A stretch of 64,000 nt of DNA from Paralithodes platypus (Eukaryota > Arthropoda > Malacostraca > Decapoda > Lithodidae): contig CM064580.1 in NCBI GenBank assembly GCA_032716605.1, forward strand, positions 39,791,518-39,855,517, written 5' to 3'. Numbering within the stretch: the stretch's first letter is position 1; every line of letters starts with the position of its first letter. Below the pieces are notes generated by a model. The model saw only the letters and a program-made list of their open reading frames with translations, was not told the DNA's origin and did no database searches. The position numbers and the translations under genes were made by a program. Below are positions 30,100-44,008 of this stretch, one piece after another.

Positions 30100-31560
30100 C
30101 AGAATTATGTAAAAAAGGAGTAATGGTGTCAGCTTATGAGGGGTTACGAATGGAATGAGCTGGATAAGTGCAGGAAAGAATACCACAAAGTCATTAAACA
30201 CAAGCATACCTTCAATAAGATAAAGAGTAAGGCCAACTATAACGATATGATTGATCAAAAGTTAGAAATACAAAAGGAATTTGAAAAAGGTAAACAACAA
30301 TGAAAATATAAATTTGGATTAAGAAATTAAGAGAAAAACAAAAGTAAATATCCAAAATTATATTTGGAAGATCTTCAAAAGGACACAGGACCAAAGTGAT
30401 AAGATTTCCTATTACACTTGAACAAATTTATGAACATTTTAATCCCTTGGCCAATGAAGATGATGCCTAATGTTAATGATAACGAGGATATTTCATGGGG
30501 GAGATTAACAATGAAGGAGAAGGGTCTGTCATTGTTAATCCTCATGAAATTATCCATACTAAATGACCCAGATAACTACTGAAGAAATAAAAGAAATGTA
30601 TTAATAGCTTAAAAACTAATATGCACTAGGAACACTTACATGATATTAAATGAATGAATACGATTAAACTGTACACAAGACAATTTATCTTCCAGTATAT
30701 GTAAAGCTGCTTACAGTAATAATATTCTTGATACAGGTGACCTTTATTCCAAAACGAATGGCTTTATTTGGCACCATAGTGCCACTGTATTATACACAAG
30801 GTGTAGACAACAACAATGTTAACAATTACAGATCTTACAATCTTAGTTGTATGGGAAAGCGTTTTACCTCTCTTATAAATTTAATATATTAAAGGAATTT
30901 GCAAATGCTATGCAAATTTATCAGAGAATCACAAGCAGGAATCAGCCCGGAATTTTCTACACTAGATCATATATTTCTGCTTAAATGTGTAATTGATATA
31001 TTTAACTGGATGAATGTAAGGGTTGTTTTGGTTGTTTAGTGGATTATACAAAAGTCTTTTATATGGGTTTGGCGAGGCAAGGTTTGTGGTACAAGTTAGT
31101 AAAGGAGAACGTTGATGGTAAAATACTGTAATGTAATTCCGAAGTATGTACAGTAACAATTAAATACTGTGTTGATGCTAGTGCAAACGGGAAATCCGGA
31201 TACCTTTGTGTGTGAATATGAAGGCGAGACAGGGTGAAAATGGTATTTCCGTGCTCTTTTGCATTTTATGTTAATTTTTATTGAGGCCAAGGCTTATTGA
31301 ATGCAACTGTAATTATTAAACTTTAGCGATGATTTGCTCAATGATTTATCTCAAATTATTTGTGGTTAATGTAAGCAGATGATACAATAATAATGTGTGA
31401 CAGTGAACAGGGGATGATATTTGGTGCATTACTAGCCTTGGATATTTACTGTACTGATTGGAAATTAAAAGTTAATTGCAATAAAACAATAAATTGTAAT
31501 ATTCAGCAGGGGGTAAAGTTCCAAGTTGGTAATATATATTTTACAGACCGGTAGGGAGAG
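30100..31560 (+). mobile_element. Old LINE RT of a different family
   Basis: Frames include EWNELDKCRKEYHKVIKHKH, an RT fingers/palm piece around 30930-31090 (STLDHIFLLKCVID and then VDYTK), and ADDTIIMCDSEQG near 31375. Order and spacing fit a non-LTR RT, but stops and frameshifts are frequent. Confidence 0.6.
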
Positions 31561-31683
31561 TAGTAGAAATAATGCAGTCCATATAAGTATATTAGCATAG
31601 TCATTCAATTATAATTGGTAGAGAGATTTTCGTAAAGGAGAATTGGAATTAAAAGAATCAGGGCAGCAGAGAGGTATCTATCT

Positions 31684-32640
31684 ATCTTATCTATCTATTG
31701 CCTGACGGCCTGTGATCCACTACAGGGGTGGCCACGAACGAACCGCCCCCATGCCCCTCTGTCCCCAGTCAGACAGCGCCCCTCCCCCCAACCAGAACCG
31801 CCTTCGTTCAATATAGTTCCTCACTCCATCCTTTCCCCTCATATTCGGTTCTACCTCTCCACCTCTGTCCCATACCACCTCGCTCTCGTACCCCCTCTTA
31901 GTCACATATCATCATTCGCTTTCCATACGTTCCGATATGGGCCCGAACTATCTCAAGTTGTTCCTTTTCACACTTTCCAGCACATCTACCTCCACACCAC
32001 ACCTCCTTCTTACTTCCTCATTAGTCTGTCTATCCCTCCATGTAACTCCGCACGCACTCCTTAAGTAATTCAGATTTCTCACTGCTCCTCACCTCTTGGT
32101 CTGAGTCTCTCAAACCAACGTCCATGCTTCGCGTTCCGTAACACTCAGTGTCGGGATTACCACACTGTCATGCAAGGACTTCTTCACTTCCATACTGACC
32201 ACCCTATTGTCTTGTTACTGGGCTTTTAGCGTTCCTACAACCCTCTTCCCCCCCTGTTGTACCCTCTCCCGCACCTCTTCATCCATAGTCCCATCTTTTA
32301 CTCAACACACTGCCAGTATCAGCTTAAAAGAGTGACGATCTCCATAGCCTGACCGTTCAGGCTTCACCTCACACTCTGTGACTTCACCAATTTCACAAAG
32401 ACCATAACCTTGCTCTTTCCCCGTATTTACCTTCAAATTCCGTTTTTCGGCACACTGTCCAAAACTCTTTTACCAGACCCTGCAACTTCCCATTCATTAT
32501 CCCACACTCATCAGAACTGTATCATCATCCGCAAACAGCAGTATAGGTAGCGTCCACTCCATTCCCTCCCTTTGCAGCGATACACCAACAATCCACTGCT
32601 CTTGTATAGTATTTCTTTCATGACTCCATCCATATAAAAA
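31684..32640 (-). mobile_element. LINE RT C-terminal fragment (family of 22815)
   Basis: The minus strand gives the same 3' end (TATCTATTGCCTGACGG at the left), a GNEWEL/FADDDTVLMS region near 32520, and TTACCACACTGTCATGCAAG shared with 23270. Small insertions about every 50-100 bases break the frame, unlike the cleaner copy at 22815. Confidence 0.8.
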
Positions 32641-32689
32641 AAAAAAAAAACAGTATACAGCTATGTATTCAATAATTGGTACCATGTCG

Positions 32690-33640
32690 TAAATTTTATT
32701 TGCCAGTTGATATCCTGATAGAAGTGTTTTAATAGTATGGTGTTACCTTGTGCATGACCCTTATGCATGAGAAATATTGGGAAAAATGTGTATTTTAATA
32801 CCACGAATTTTCCGAGTGTTTTTTAATACAAGAAATTGTTCAATTATGCATCAATATATAGTGTTTTGTAATTAATTAGAAATCTCCGGGCAAAACCTAT
32901 TTTCCCCCATTATGCCTATTGATCGTGTGGGTTGAGACACGCCCCCGATAGTGATTTTGAAAAGACATTATCCATAACCTAACCAAACCTTACACGAACC
33001 TAACCCTAGTATTTATGGGTGGGGGCTGCTGCCCCCACAGGCCCTCGCTGGTGTGAGTTACCAGCGAGTACCAGGTTGAGTAAACAAAAAAAAAAAAAAA
33101 AAATTGGCTGTCGATTAGACTATACGAAGGTGTGCAAGAAGAAAGTCCGATGAAGTCTACGGGTGTTTTTACATTCTTTCAATATCTTCCAGCTTTGGAT
33201 TGATACATTGATAACGGGAAACGTACCCTTATTGATCAACCTTCTTGTTGCGAAAATTAAATTTTAGTACCATTACTTTCTATTAGGTTTTTTTCCGAGG
33301 GTTTAACACATTTTCATATGATCTTTAGAGCGTATCGATAACTGGAAGTACCGTATTGTACAACCATTGTTACGAAAAAAGAAATTTTAGTACCATAACT
33401 TTTTTATTAAGTTTGGCCGAGGGTTAAAAACACCTTTTTCTTATGTTTCTTTAGGAGCATAATAGATTCAATAGTTATCTTCAAATATATCAACAAAATT
33501 TGTGGTATTAAAATAACATTGAACCGGAAAATCTGGGGCCATTATATGTTAGATAATTGAAATGATTACAAATGAAATTATTTTAAAGCAACAGTTTTGT
33601 GTGTACAAATAAAGAGAACAAGCACGGATATGGTATTAGA
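32690..33640. other. No gene seen
   Basis: AT-rich sequence with two loosely similar segments near 33240 and 33370 (AAATTTTAGTACCAT...). No coding or element ends were recognised. Confidence 0.4.
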
Positions 33641-33800
33641 GCCGCGGCGGGCGAGTGGTGAGAGCACGGCTTACGTGTAAATCTGGCAAGGACCCGGGAT
33701 CGACTCCCTGCCACGGCGGACATTTAGTGGGTGTGATAGTACGTCCTATTATGTGTCACATGCTCGCACCCAGTCAGGGGAACCATCCTGACGGACGTTA
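33641..33800 (+). mobile_element. tRNA-like SINE
   Basis: GCGGGCGAGTGGTGAGAGCA (A-box-like) and ACCCGGGATCGACTCCC (B-box-like) lie about 40 bases apart in a cloverleaf-sized head that ends CTGCCACGGCG. A non-tRNA body follows. Confidence 0.55.
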
Positions 33801-35829
33801 TACAGGACTCTAAACACACATAACCCAAAAGCCACTCCAACAGCTTCCTCCTCCTCTCCAACACCCCTTCTCCCCTCTCAACACTCTTCTCTGAGCTAGT
33901 GCCAGGTAACTATGACACAGTCGGACGCCGGGCCGGGATCACAGAATCATGTATACAATCGTAAGGATCAGAGTCGTACAGATTCCGTGACCGATGCTTC
34001 AATAGACCGAAGAAGAAGAAAAAAGATATGGAGAGCTTGGAGTCTAACCCATATGGAGATGCATATTAAATGTTGGATGATTGGTTACTAGGTTGCGACT
34101 TACTGTTAGGAAAAGTATACTAAATTGAGTTACCTTATGTATAAGTGCTTGTTATGTTTTATTTATGACTGGTATTTATTCTTCTCCATGATTAAGTTGC
34201 ATTACAAAAATATGTAATGGACTGCCGGAATGTCAGGCTGTGTGGTTATCACAAAATATTGCTAATCCAGTATGAGAACAAAAGGCCATTAAATTAAGGT
34301 TGAAAGATACAATTGTGGATTAACTACTTGTAACAGTAACTTGTTAAACAAATCTCTATGGAGTAGTTATAAAGTATATCAAGAAGTATATGGCTTGGAG
34401 GAATATTTTTTTAAAAGCTACGCAAAGGTTAATCGCATAGTGGTGGAGTTAAACTACGAACCAAGTAACAATAAATTGCCTATAATCTGCTGGTAGATAT
34501 CAGAATATTAGGAGAGAAAATCGGTATTTGTGGAAAATGTGAGACTGGTGATGTTTGGTGACGAATACCATGTACTGTACTGTTTTATATGTCAAAATTG
34601 CTGATAGTGCTAGTATGTTTGAAAAATTAGTTCATTTTTTTCAAGTACCACAATTTTTGTTGATGCAAATAAAATAATTTTAATGTAATTGAATAGTTCC
34701 GCATTTTTTTTTTTAGCATTGTCGTTTGGTATTTGTTATGGCCACGTTTTCCTAAGAAACGTGATATATTCTGATTGGCCTTTTTTTTAAAAATTCCCCG
34801 GACTGGGAATGTGACAATTATCTTCAACGTCAAGGAGCTCTCTACTGGTTGAGGACTGGGACCGTTCAATCTTCCCCAAATGGGCCAAATTACCACATAA
34901 ATAAAACAGGTAATATACCATAAAACACAAGGAGAGATTACACAGGTTTTTATTTCTTAACAACTAGAGAACATGGGCATCAAAATAGTAATGTTTGGTA
35001 TATGGGTCAATTTGGCTTCTGAGATTAGGACAATGATTTAAATAAGATGAAATGGAGACAATAGGTTCTCAGCACCAATAGTATTCGTCCTTAACCCATT
35101 GGCTGCGGTTATGTTTGGGCTTATTTAGGGCATATTCAGGCACTCCTGAATGAATAAATCAAGCATTCTGCATTAAATGAACTGTATTCTGGGCCGAAAA
35201 CTAGGCGAAAATAGCTTCAAAATGAGTACCAGAACGGGCCCCGTACGTGGTCTGGTTCACCCGCAGCGGTGCCAGTGAAACGAAGCGGAGAAACACCAGC
35301 TATTTGGTAAGCCAACTCACTCGCTTGGCTACACTGTTGTGAGAGAGAGAGATGAGACACCGAGGCTCGAGAGGACAGTCTACCTCAGTGAGCCGCTCAT
35401 CTGCTGCTGAGGGACGGAGGTGGGCAACTCACGCTCCCGCCCACTGACACCCTCGATTTTTACGGTTTTTACAACCAGGCTTTTCAAGCCTGGAAAATTG
35501 CTGTGAACTTACACATGCCAGTACGTTCCAGAAACCAGGGGGTCAACACCGCAGGCGAATAGGGTTACAGATAGAGCAGAGTGTGCGGACAGATTATGAT
35601 AGCAATACAAATTAATTAAAGTATACATAATAAATAAGGGTTTATAGCAACAAAATTAGTTTTAACCTCTTAAATACGCATGGGGTACGGTAATTAGGAC
35701 ACCTCTGGCCTGTGTCGCATGTAATTTGAACTGTTTCCCATCACTAAAAGTATTCATTTTAACCATATAAATATCCATTACTACTTATCCATATGCGCTC
35801 TATTATAGGGTTGATTATAAATGTATTAA
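33801..35829. other. No gene seen
   Basis: Mostly AT-rich, with a small GA-repeat near 35341. Short open frames show no recognisable domain. Confidence 0.4.
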
Positions 35830-36340
35830 TCTGTTACAACAATAATAAACGAGTGGTGTGAAGTGAAAACAGCGTTTTGCATGGTTCAAAATCGGCGCTA
35901 CAGGCCGCGAGTTGCATAATGTATGGGTGAGGCAACCTGCTTTCCCTCCCGGCCCCCCCCCACATTTCCACTCAAGGCCACTGAGACACTCGATTGAATA
36001 CTCTCTCTCTCTCTTCTTGCCACTCGCTTGCTAACAGTGATGACCAGTGCCCTGCTTGCAACCTCGCTAATGCTTAGCACGAAAATTATACTTCAGAATA
36101 AGGGAATAACAGGGAAAATAGGTGATAACTGAAGGAGGTGAGGAAAGATTGTGGGGAAGGAGGTGGAGGTAGAGGGACTGATAATATTGGCATGGCCAAG
36201 GGCCAAACATTTTTTTTTTTTTTTTTTTCGATGTTTAAATTTTTTTTGTTTTTCTCATGACTGCTTTTAAAGAGTCTTCCCGCAGTCACCGCCGGGAGAA
36301 CTCTTAAGAGTCTTCCCGCCAGTTTCCCGGGTTAAAGAAT
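35830..36340. repeat. Remnant related to the MITE at 52654-53515
   Basis: GGGAATAACAGGGAAAATAG, GTGATAACTGAAGG, TGCTAATG-type sequence and the AAGAGTCTTCCCGC segments recur in 53120-53330 and 39440-39760. Termini were not recognised here. Confidence 0.5.
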
Positions 36341-37329
36341 CAAATGAAGCACCAATAATCACAAACTTATAACACGGGGGTTGGGCAGTCTAAATGGAGT
36401 GGACTGAAAAGCATTTAACTCTGCACTGAGATTTCAGTTTCACTATTTTGATATGTTCTCAAGTGATAGTTAAAACCTATTAAACTCAGAATTTTTACAC
36501 AAAGATTCTCGGATGACGTTGTGAGGTGCATGTATGAATTAATATAGTAATCATATACTGTATGTACAGTATATATATCAATTCTTCTGTGGGTCGCGGG
36601 GGGAGCCCGGTAACTGACAAAATATATATATAATTATATATTACCGGTGTAGGATAGGTGTGTGATGTTTCCCAACAAATGGGACAATAGTTATCAAAAG
36701 GATGTGGAAATGGAAAGTACAATTCCCTGTAGAAGATTACGTTAACTTAAATATGGAGACACTTGGCATGACCTGGGTCCTAAACCCTCACCATAATTCA
36801 CTGTTACCACTACGAAACCTAGAGAGGCACTTAACCTCTTAACTGCGCAGATGTATGGTATTTAAATGTGCCACAGCGTTGACGAAGATATTCTAATCCA
36901 TTTCTCACTAAAATTCGTTTAATTGTACCATATATAGAAATAATACTTATCCATATAGTGCCTATTTTACTTTTAATATGAACATATTGCTTACAGTTTC
37001 TTACAGCTAGATCCTCTGGAAAGAAGGCAAACTAGGCCTGTGTAATCCAGCTCAGTACCAGGTACTTGCAACTGCTGCCGGGGTCGTTTCACGGTGTTTG
37101 GCGGCGGACGGTAGCAGACGCAACATTTTTGTACTATTCTGTATTTTGTTTTTTATAATCAACAAACTTCAAATCTTGTCTTCCCCATGCTTTATCAAGA
37201 TTAGCTTTCAAAACTCCCTTATTGATTCGGAATCGACTACATACTGGGGCAGGCGATTCCACTCATTTACCACTCTATCAACAAACTGAGTTCTTTGCCT
37301 TCCTCAACCCTATTTCTTTCCACCCCCCT
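36341..37329. other. No gene seen
   Basis: AT-rich with a short TATA-rich stretch around 36555-36640. No coding signature. Confidence 0.4.
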
Positions 37330-39150
37330 TTTTCCTGTGGTTAAATTTTCTTAAGAGTGTCCTCTCGTTCTTGTTCCCTTCCCGCATCAAGAAGATACCT
37401 TCACACACATCCTCCATCATACTTGTCTTCTGACACTATCTTAGAAGTCTCTATCATATCCCCTCTCCTTTCTCTCCTATATCCAGTGTCCGGAAGCCCC
37501 AGTTGTCCTCAACCTCTGCTCATTAGGCCCGCGTTCTTCAACGTTTCGGGTACTAGCTTGCTAGATCTCCTCTGCACTTTCTCCACTGCTTCTATATCCT
37601 TTACCCTATATGGAGCCCACACCCATGGTTCACCATATTCCAGGTGCGGCCTTACCAGCGCTGTATAGAGATTCCTGAATATTTCTGTCGTCAAGTGAAC
37701 GTGAATTGAACTAAATGTGCCTTCCTTATCAGCCCTACAATTCCATAGGTGGCTTTGTTAATTCTTTTTCCCGCTAAATGTTCTGAGAAATTTAACTTAT
37801 TGTCCATCACTATCATACTCCTATATCTTTTTCTGAATTCACTTCCATCCCATCGCTTCATACATACATACTGTCATTCCTACCTTGTCCTATCCTTGCT
37901 TGTCCCAATCCGCATGTACTTGCCATTTTTTTGGACTGAAAAGGCATTAAACCAATGCTCAGACCATCCCCTTACATTGCCCTCCACATCTCCTTGAAGC
38001 AAAACCCACATCTTCCTTACTCCTCACCTCTTCTACAATACAGCTTAGTGTCATCCGCATACAGGTATACCTCACTTCCAGTTAGTTTATAACTTCAGGT
38101 AAGTCGTGTGTAAAAATATAACGGAACAGTAAATTGGTCCCAACACAGATCCCTGAGGTAACCCCACTTGTAATTTCCCTCCACCCGAGCCTATTCCATT
38201 CACCAGTACCCTCTTTTCTCCGATCTTGTCAGGAAGGCTTCTAATCCATTTCACGACATTTCTCCCCTATATTTATAGCTTCTAACTTTCTCTATTAACC
38301 TTTTATGTGGGACCTTATCGAAGGCCTCATAAAATCGCAATATACCACGTCTATTTACATCACCATCCTCTAGGGAATTTGCATCCAATCATCTACCACC
38401 TTAATTAGCTGTAGTTACTGGTCGACCTCCCCGGCAATAATTCCGAACTGTCCTCCCACTGAAAAAAGTTGGTTTTTTTTTTTTTTTTTGATTTCATTAT
38501 GCTCCATTATTCCTTTCTCTAATTTACCGTTTCCATTGGTTTACACACAACACTTGTCCAAAATGGACTGGTCTATTAATATTTCCTGGGTTCCAATTTC
38601 TCTTTCCCTTCTTAAATATATCTGTTATGTTCGAACCTCTCTCCAGTCCATCCACTCGGGATTGTGTCCTGTATATAAACGATACCCTCAAATAAGCAGT
38701 TTTCAATGCTCTAAACCAACATCTCACCTCCTTCCTTTTATGATTTCTTGGGTGTATCCCAATCCGTAGTTCCCGGGGACTTACTTCTGTTAATTTTTTC
38801 TATAGCCCTTCGTATTCTTAGCATGGTGAAAAACTCTATTTAGTTCTAGTGCCGGTGCCTGTTTGATGGGCAATAGTAGGTCACTGCATCATCCGACTCC
38901 ACTGTTTAGTACCCCCCCCAAAGTATTTCCCCAGCACCTCTGGCTTTTCTCCTTATCAGTCTCCCACTCTCCTCCCAGCATCCAACCCCCCTACCAGCTC
39001 TGGGATCCCTAACTCTTCTTGTTAACTTTTCCTGAATGTACTTCCAGAAATATGTTTGGATTAGCCTTCACATTTTCTAGCAATCCCTCTCTCTCTCTCT
39101 CTCTCCTTCACCCCTCCTATAATTCCCACCTTATTTTATTGTTTATTTGT
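37330..39150 (-). mobile_element. CR1/Jockey-like LINE RT, decayed
   Basis: On the minus strand, LYTALVRPHLEYGEPWVWAP and YRVKDIEAVEKVQRRSSKLV mark the RT C-terminus. Further left-to-right pieces (about 38030-38350) match RT context such as a YLYADDTKL-like segment read through frameshifts. Numerous indels. It may be one element with the endonuclease remnant at 41700. Confidence 0.7.
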
Positions 39151-39269
39151 CTGCATTCCAGATCCACTTCTTTAGCTTCTATACTATGAACATATGAACA
39201 TGGGAAAGCAATAAACAAATTGGTAGAGAGCAATTGGCTGGTGAAAATTGTACATTTTAGGCCCCCGCG

Positions 39270-39770
39270 AGTCCCGTAATCCTGGCCATTAAGCAGTGAG
39301 AGATCGTAATCCTGGTAAAGACCTTACCTACTCCCCTCACTCTCTCTTGTCTCGTGTGGGACTGAGGAGGCCAGGGGAGCTTTCAGGGGACTGGCTTGGA
39401 GGGTTGGAGTTTACACCTCCTCCATCACCCCCCTCCTTCTATACCCACAGAAAATACTCGATAATTATCGGGAAAAATAGAGAAAATACCTGATAATTGA
39501 GGGGGAAAACGGAGGGGGGGGGGGAGGAGGGGAAAGGGGGGGGGGACACATGTGTTGTAGGCAAGTGGGTAGCAAGGTAATGGAGGGAAATTATCTCACC
39601 TAAACACAAATTAATTTTTTTGAGTGCCACTGGGTGCTTTTTAAAATGTTTTTTTTTTTTTAGGGCCTAGGATATTAAGAGTCTTCACCCGCAGCCGCCA
39701 GTAGACCTCTTTTAAGAGAAGTCTTTCCCACAGCTGCCGGGTTTAAAGTAGTCAGTTGTAGATGCGGGCC
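39270..39770. repeat. Remnant related to the MITE at 52654-53515
   Basis: Shares ATACCTGATAATTGAGGGGG-type sequence, GGAGGGGAAAGGGG and AAGAGTCTTCACCCGCAG with 35830-36340 and 53130-53330. Confidence 0.45.
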
Positions 39771-41690
39771 GGTTGAGAACGAGTTAAAACACATGGTTTT
39801 GAAGTTAAGTTTCTGGGACGTCTGGGCACAACGTCAGGTAAATGAGACAGTGCAACGTGTCACTTATGTCCCTGTCTCTCTCACGGACTTGGTTACTGGG
39901 CCGAATAACTGTCAATCTTTCTTTAGCATAGATCACTATCTCTCCTCGTCTTCTGGCTGGCTCTCCGACGCTCACTCTCGCCTGAACCTGTGTGTTTGTC
40001 TCAACTTTTCACCCCTTACTTTAACCCTTTCACACATATGAAGAATTTTGAGCCCTATTGGATTATACATTAAAACCTTTGTTACCGATCAGGGGTATTT
40101 AGAAATCTATCTAGAGTTTAGTTACTTCAAAACCTCTTGCAGTTGCCTTTGAGTTAGCTGTGGGCAGAACACTAATTTTGGAGAGGTTACGTATAAGAGT
40201 GAAGAGATACTCTATATTTCTTATTGCTAATCTGGCAAACACTCTGCATCAATAAATGTGTTGAAAGGGTTTAAGATCAAGCCATAGTGCTTTTCCATGA
40301 GTAAGAGGCAAGCCTAAAACTTATTAGTGGTACTTTGTGAACTAATCACACACTTGCTTTCGTATTTAGTTACTGGACAAGGTAGGGCAAGCGAATGAGG
40401 CTGTCAAAAAGCGTTGTGGGGGTCCTCAACAACAAGTACTGTGTTGAACAAGACAATTCCGGCCTTAGAGTTTTGGGGCGGGATTCGTACTTAAAACATA
40501 ACCTGAGTTCATTAGGTGATATTACAGATCTTGGAGGATCATAATAACTCCTGAACTTCTGAGTTACGTCTGGATTGTTAAATAGAGCAATTGCTCAAAA
40601 CGGCACTCACTCGAACCTAGTCGATTTTCAGTGTTGCCTCAGGCCCTCCAGCATTATAACTGGGTGGCTCTCGACATCTAAATTGTTCTATGTGTAACAA
40701 GCCTCAGCGTTTGGAACTGTCCTTTCTGCCCTAGGACTACAGGGGAAAGAATTAAAAAAATTGAATCTAAGCCAGCAGGCTGAAGTGCTTGTCGATAGGT
40801 TGGTCAGCATGTGTAGTGTCTCGTGTTTTTATTGCGGTGTCCTGTGACCTGGGCATCAAGGGCACTGTAGGCAATCCGTGATTTTTCCTTACTGTTGGAG
40901 AGCAAGATGCACTGGGTTGCAGCTGGTACTGTTTCTGGTCGGCTGGGTAGTCGTTGCATGGGGCGGGAAGTTGGTTGGGCGTGGTGTAGGGCGGCTTGTG
41001 GTGGAGAATTATTGGGTGGTAGAGTTGGTCTGGCAGTTTCCCCAAGTCTCATAGGTTGATTTTCGAACTCCCTTGATTATGATGATTTGGTTTCTGTGAG
41101 TCAACTTATGGGTAATTTTTTCTTTGGATGGCAACGTGTGTGGAGGCATTGTCGAAACTGCAACTGGGAATATGAGGATTGCAGTGTAGCGCGTCTATAG
41201 GGGTCTTGAAGGGTGGAGGTGTCCTGGAGGCAGCTGCATCCACGATGGATATCATATTTTTTGCTTTTTATGGGAGATACCCGTTTCTTGTTCATTTCTC
41301 TGGGTGCACGCACTTGGGTCGAGGAGTGTGGGCGGTGTATCTTTGTTCGTGTATCAAATCTTACCTGAACTTTGGTACATATTTGGCTATTGTAATGCAT
41401 CCTTATACAATTCCATCATATATTTTCTCTTAAATACTCCTAGCAAGATTCAATCAACCCTCCAACTCAATTTGTTTCAAAATGTTGTCTTAAAGATTCA
41501 AAGTCCGCTCTACTGTAATTAGATCTATGTTTCCTTGTGTTTCTTCTACATCTCATCCTTTGAGTACAACAACCAAAACTTCCATTGCAATCACATAATG
41601 GGTAACTTTTTTCCCAGAGGACACAGATATTTTCAGGTCTTGCACGTCACATTGGTCGCTTAGTGAAGATCAAGTCCAATCTTGAAGGCT
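39771..41690. other. No gene recognised
   Basis: Minus-strand open frames near 40767-41045 and 41101-41400 lack recognisable domains. Their position between LINE endonuclease and RT remnants would allow LINE origin, but I cannot support it. Confidence 0.35.
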
Positions 41691-41699
41691 TATCCTCTC

Positions 41700-42010
41700 C
41701 TCTCACGCTGTGTGTTTTTCCCTGATATGCTGGGATTCAGTAACATTTCCAGTTGCCTAAACCTCCAAATACTATGTTTCCCCATAAATTTACATTGTTA
41801 CCTGCATTCATACCTTCCCCCAGTCTGACCTTCTTTGCAGTTGAATCCTCCAGTTAGTAACAGTCTATTTTCTATGTAGTTAACTGTGTTAGGCCAATTA
41901 CTTTTAGATATCTTGTTTTAGTCACTTCAAACTCTTAACTCTTCACTTTTCACTCCCCACAGAAGCTCTATTTTTTTTTTTTTTTGGGGGGGGGGAGGGA
42001 TATCGACACA
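41700..42010 (-). mobile_element. LINE endonuclease remnant
   Basis: The minus strand around 41830 reads GGFNCKE-like sequence (family GDFNCKE, the catalytic Asp-Asn pair of APE-type endonucleases) followed by NAGNNVNLWGN. Weak and broken by stops. Confidence 0.4.
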
Positions 42011-42595
42011 CTGAAAATTCCGTTTGTAAACATTATCCTCTCCTACTTCTACAGCTAAGATTTTTCAGCCCTATTTTTCTCTCAGTACCAAGTATCAATG
42101 TTTATCTTCTGAAGTTTCTTAAGTCTTCATTGGTATATGAGTCATGATCAGTAACACCTCCTCCTGTGTTATATTCTCTTAATGTCCTTCCTACCATGTT
42201 ATAAGTACTCAACCACCCCACCCCATCACAACCCCACATATCTACACCCTGAACTAATAGGGTTTCCAGTGGTGGGCAGTTTTTGCCACCCCCCCTAATA
42301 ATTATCCACTTTCAGTAATCGCAATACCGCATCTCGTAATCACCGTTGCCCTCCACATCCGCATCTTCCGTCAATTCATTAATTAATACGGTCCCGTTGA
42401 ACGCTTAACCATAAACGCATTTCGGATTGGTATTTTTAATTAAAACAGTGCCAAAAAAAACTGAGGGTAAAATAATTTGGTAGTGTATTAAATGTTTCTT
42501 TACTTATTATTTTTATCCACATGCTTAACCCTGGACAGATGTTGATAAACCCATACTTCACCTCAAGTCAGCCTCACTCACTGATATCGTTATAT

Positions 42596-42890
42596 TTGTT
42601 AGTAGTCTTGGCAAATCCAACGTCAAGGCTATTAACCTAATTGCAATGACGACTTGTCTATTTTGACTGCTATGTCGTCATTCCAACCGCGGTTAAAAAG
42701 AAAACGTCTAGAGTCTACTCCTTATCTTGCTCTAGGAGACGTTGTACATTAACCAAAACTACCACCGAAGGTGAAAAAAGCATAGAAGAGAAGAAAAAGG
42801 GGTTTACCTTAGTTACCGCTTAAGGCCCATCCCGTGTTCCGTCATGTGCAGATCCCTGTCGAACGTGCGCATGAGCGACCCTCTCTTGTC
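42596..42890 (+). repeat. DIRS copy 2 left inverted terminal repeat
   Basis: Matches the copy 1 left terminus with about six substitutions and one A-run length change. Its complement is at 50210-50504. Confidence 0.92.
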
Positions 42891-43866
42891 ATCATTTTTT
42901 CACGCGCTCCATTGAATGCAGTCGCTTTTGTTGTGCTCCTTTAATTCACCCTGTTTAGGTTCGTTTCGGCTTATCTGGCCTTCTTTTTGTTAGACAGATG
43001 TTACGTGATCTAGGGCACACGTAAATGGGCTCCTCAGTGTGTTTAATGGAGACGCGTGTGGAAATAGCCTACCGAAGGTACGGGGGCGCCTGGCGTTCCT
43101 CGTGTGTGTTTTTCATTCCTTTCTCTTTTCATATTCTTTTTTCCTGTTAGTCTGGGCATAGTTTAGCTTTTAGCTTATTTTAGCCTAGCTCGTTTTCTCA
43201 TTCAGGAATTGCTATGCCCCTATGAGTTTTCATTTTTTCATAGCCTAGGTGTACAGTTGGTAAACAATCTGAGATTTCGTGGTGGCGGTGCTGTTTGTCG
43301 GGTTTGTGTCGGCCGCATTATTAGCGTTATTCCTGAGTCCCCCCTTTCGAGCCTTCACTGTGTCTCAAGGGCCTGGGCGCTTGGTGGTTCGTGATATCCA
43401 GGGGTACCCCACGGGGGCCCCTCCCTCACACCACAGGGTTTTTCGCCCCTGACACATTCTCTCCTCACGGCTAGGCCACCCTTTTTCTCGCCAGTTTTCA
43501 TTTACTGGTTTTTTGTGTCCCCTTACTGTTTTCACCTCCATCCTTTCATATCCTTTTGCCCAATCCTGGGGTACCCTACGGGGGCCCCTGTTTGTGCCAA
43601 ACCACCCTTCCTGCCACTTCTCCTCATGGGCTTTGCTCTATCTCTGTGGGTTGGGAGGTTCCTGGGGGATGTGCCTCCTCTCCCCTGGTGTGTCTTCCTT
43701 GCCTCTCCCTTGACCGGTTGAGTCAGGATATTATCAAGGAAGACACTGCTCAGCTTGATGGCCATCGTCGCTTGGAGTTCATAAGGAGATGACGCTTTTT
43801 TCTGGGCCTCTTTTGGTTTCCCTAGACGCTCCTCTCGCTTTTCGGCGCCGACCATCTCGGCCGGTC

Positions 43867-44008
43867 CCGCAAATTTGCGGGGGCTTGATTCGGTCCTCTG
43901 GGACATTTCGACTCCCCGCAAATTTGCGGAGATCGTTGGGGGGTCCCGCAAAATTGCGGGAGGGTGGTGTCGGTACGGTTATGCCTCCATTGGCCCGCAA
44001 ATTTGCGG
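43867..44008. promoter_or_regulatory. Four copies of the 14-bp leader palindrome
   Basis: CCGCAAATTTGCGG at 43867, 43916 and 43995, plus CCGCAAAATTGCGG at 43946. Starts are spaced 49, 30 and 49 bases. Adenines in these sites are unmutated, unlike those downstream. Confidence 0.6.
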